A stretch of DNA of 64,000 nt from Symsagittifera roscoffensis (lineage: Eukaryota > Xenacoelomorpha > Acoela > Convolutidae): the NCBI RefSeq assembly GCF_963678635.1, contig NC_087063.1, forward strand, positions 15,383,006 through 15,447,005. The letters are read 5' to 3'. Within the stretch, counting starts at the first letter, position 1. Every line of letters starts with the position of its first letter. The notes under the pieces were generated by a model. The model was not told where the DNA came from. It did no database searches and saw only the letters and a program-made list of their open reading frames with translations. The translations under genes were made by a program, and so were the position numbers. Positions 62,773 through 64,000 of this stretch are shown one piece after another.

Positions 62773-64000
62773 ATTCGTGGACGACGCAAGCGAAAAAGAT
62801 GAGAGGTTCGCAGCCCCCCGGATATGAGGTGCGAAAGGTCTTGAGAGCTCTTGAGCAGCAGGGACTTGAGAACATGCTACCCATATGGGATGATGGCAGG
62901 ATGATCATGATGGAGGGGCACGTCGCATTGGTGGACGACATGAAATTTGCAACGAGAAAATACAGGGCACCCTATGGCTTAGAACAGGTGGAAGTGAGAC
63001 AGGAGGGAAAAGAACTAGATGCAGCAGGTCAACTGCACGTAGCCCTGACGGAGTACAAGAAATTGGACCCTACGACACCATCACCACTGTCAGTGGACAC
63101 GCCTGGAGACAAGAGGAGTGGACCCGTCGAGGACCGGTTTAAGAAAATTCTCGAGAGAAGGAGACATGAGTCAGAAGAAGAAAGTATGGATGAAACTCTC
63201 AGTGAAGCCGGTGAAAATATGGAAGTGGGGAATACGCCTGAACCAGGGCCATCAGGGGAGGAGCTCACCACTCAAGAGCTGTTGAAAGACTTGAACGAGG
63301 AGAATTGGGCAGATACTGCCACCCCACCTCTGAATCCGTCCCCCCGGAAGAATCTGGAATTGCCATTGGCAAATGAGACCTTCAATATGGGGATGATACT
63401 CTTGAGCTCGGAGGAAAGGGAAAAGAACACTTTCGAAGGGAACAGGGACATGTTCCTGGGGTCCCTGAAGGACGATGCTTGGCAGGAGTTCTTGGAAGAA
63501 TTCAATCAAGAAGTGGGCAGCGAGACGACGCTGGACAAATTCAAGGAGGAACTGTGGGACACAGTCGTGAGATTTGGAGAACCGCTTCTGATAGGAACGG
63601 GCCTGGATGAGAAGGCGAGAAAAGAGCTGCTGAGCAAGCTGGTAGAGCTGAGGAATTCACGATCGAAGACTAGAGAAGAAAAATGTGAGGACAGCTCTAC
63701 TCTGAAACAAAAAACTGTAGATAAAATAGTTGATGATATAAAAAGGGATAAGGTTGGGACTAGTAATATGATTAAAATTACTAATATCCTTAAGGCTCGA
63801 GCAGGGGGGAGGCAAGAGTTGGAAGGATTGGGGGTAGACAGAGAGGTCGAATCAGTGATGATAGCCACAACACCCTCAAGCAGAGATGTGAAGACCCGCA
63901 AGAGGAAGAGAGAAGTGGAGGGATTGGGTAGTCCTTCAGTGGATGCTGTTTCGGAAGGAAACTTGAGAGAGACGGCGCCCATGGTTTTGGCTCGATGCAA
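62706..64000 (+). CDS. polyprotein segment 5, open to the window end
   Basis: After the third -1 shift the frame (DPLFIGYTAAVYFHTSEAKV) stays open for more than 430 codons to base 64000. It becomes hydrophilic and acidic with coiled-coil-like stretches (EEFNQEVGSETTLDKFKEEL) and a basic run (KTRKRKREVEG). No zinc finger or protease is reached. Apparent minus-strand frames opposite it are shadows. Confidence 0.7.

Noticed and set aside
63506-64000. 164-codon minus-strand ORF at the window end
   Set aside because: Opposite the open polyprotein frame and Ser/Leu-rich; a shadow.

Overview
This window is AT-rich, intron-poor-looking animal DNA that consists almost entirely of transposable elements. 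The evidence is eukaryotic: three kinds of Ty3/gypsy retroelement, non-LTR reverse transcriptase remnants, Tc1-like terminal repeats, foldback elements, minisatellites and one 200-base assembly gap. An invertebrate, perhaps an arthropod or other ecdysozoan, is the best guess. No host gene can be named. Two short exon-like stretches near 14.3-15.0 kb are the only host-gene candidates.

Layout. 1-5.4 kb: a badly decayed Ty3/gypsy gag-pol on the minus strand (protease, RT with YVDD and RNase H all recognisable but frameshifted). 8.5-10.7 kb: three head-to-tail foldback elements with Tc1-like ends. 11-24.5 kb: repeat-dominated DNA with a minisatellite, a 390-bp near-perfect palindrome, tandem duplications, a segment flanked by 33-bp direct repeats, and two broken non-LTR RT fragments.

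24.8-43.7 kb: an approximately 18.9-kb, apparently intact LTR element on the minus strand, bounded by two seemingly identical 370-bp LTR blocks. In its own direction it carries: LTR, primer-binding site, long leader, 155-aa basic ORF, 2740-aa Gag-protease-RT-RNase H-integrase, two small hydrophobic proteins, a roughly 375-codon open frame with no ATG, an 872-aa envelope-like glycoprotein, and a 601-aa orphan protein. Two gene pairs overlap by the four bases ATGA, which suggests coupled translation. This looks like a giant, envelope-bearing, retrovirus-like element with accessory genes and is the most interesting object here. A second, internally deleted relative lies at 45.5-49.9 kb.

50-53.1 kb: a gag remnant of a third gypsy family, a chain of small ORFs, and two tandem paralogous ORFs of about 90 aa. 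54.4-64 kb (plus strand): a distinctly more GC-rich block. It starts with a tRNA-Asn 3' half including CCA, followed by an integrase fused to a probable macro domain, then a broken polyprotein with a coiled coil, a complete SGNH/GDSL hydrolase triad and a second SGNH-like domain. That reading frame is open at the window end. Its connector region is homologous to the decayed element at the left edge, so the two belong to the same broad lineage.
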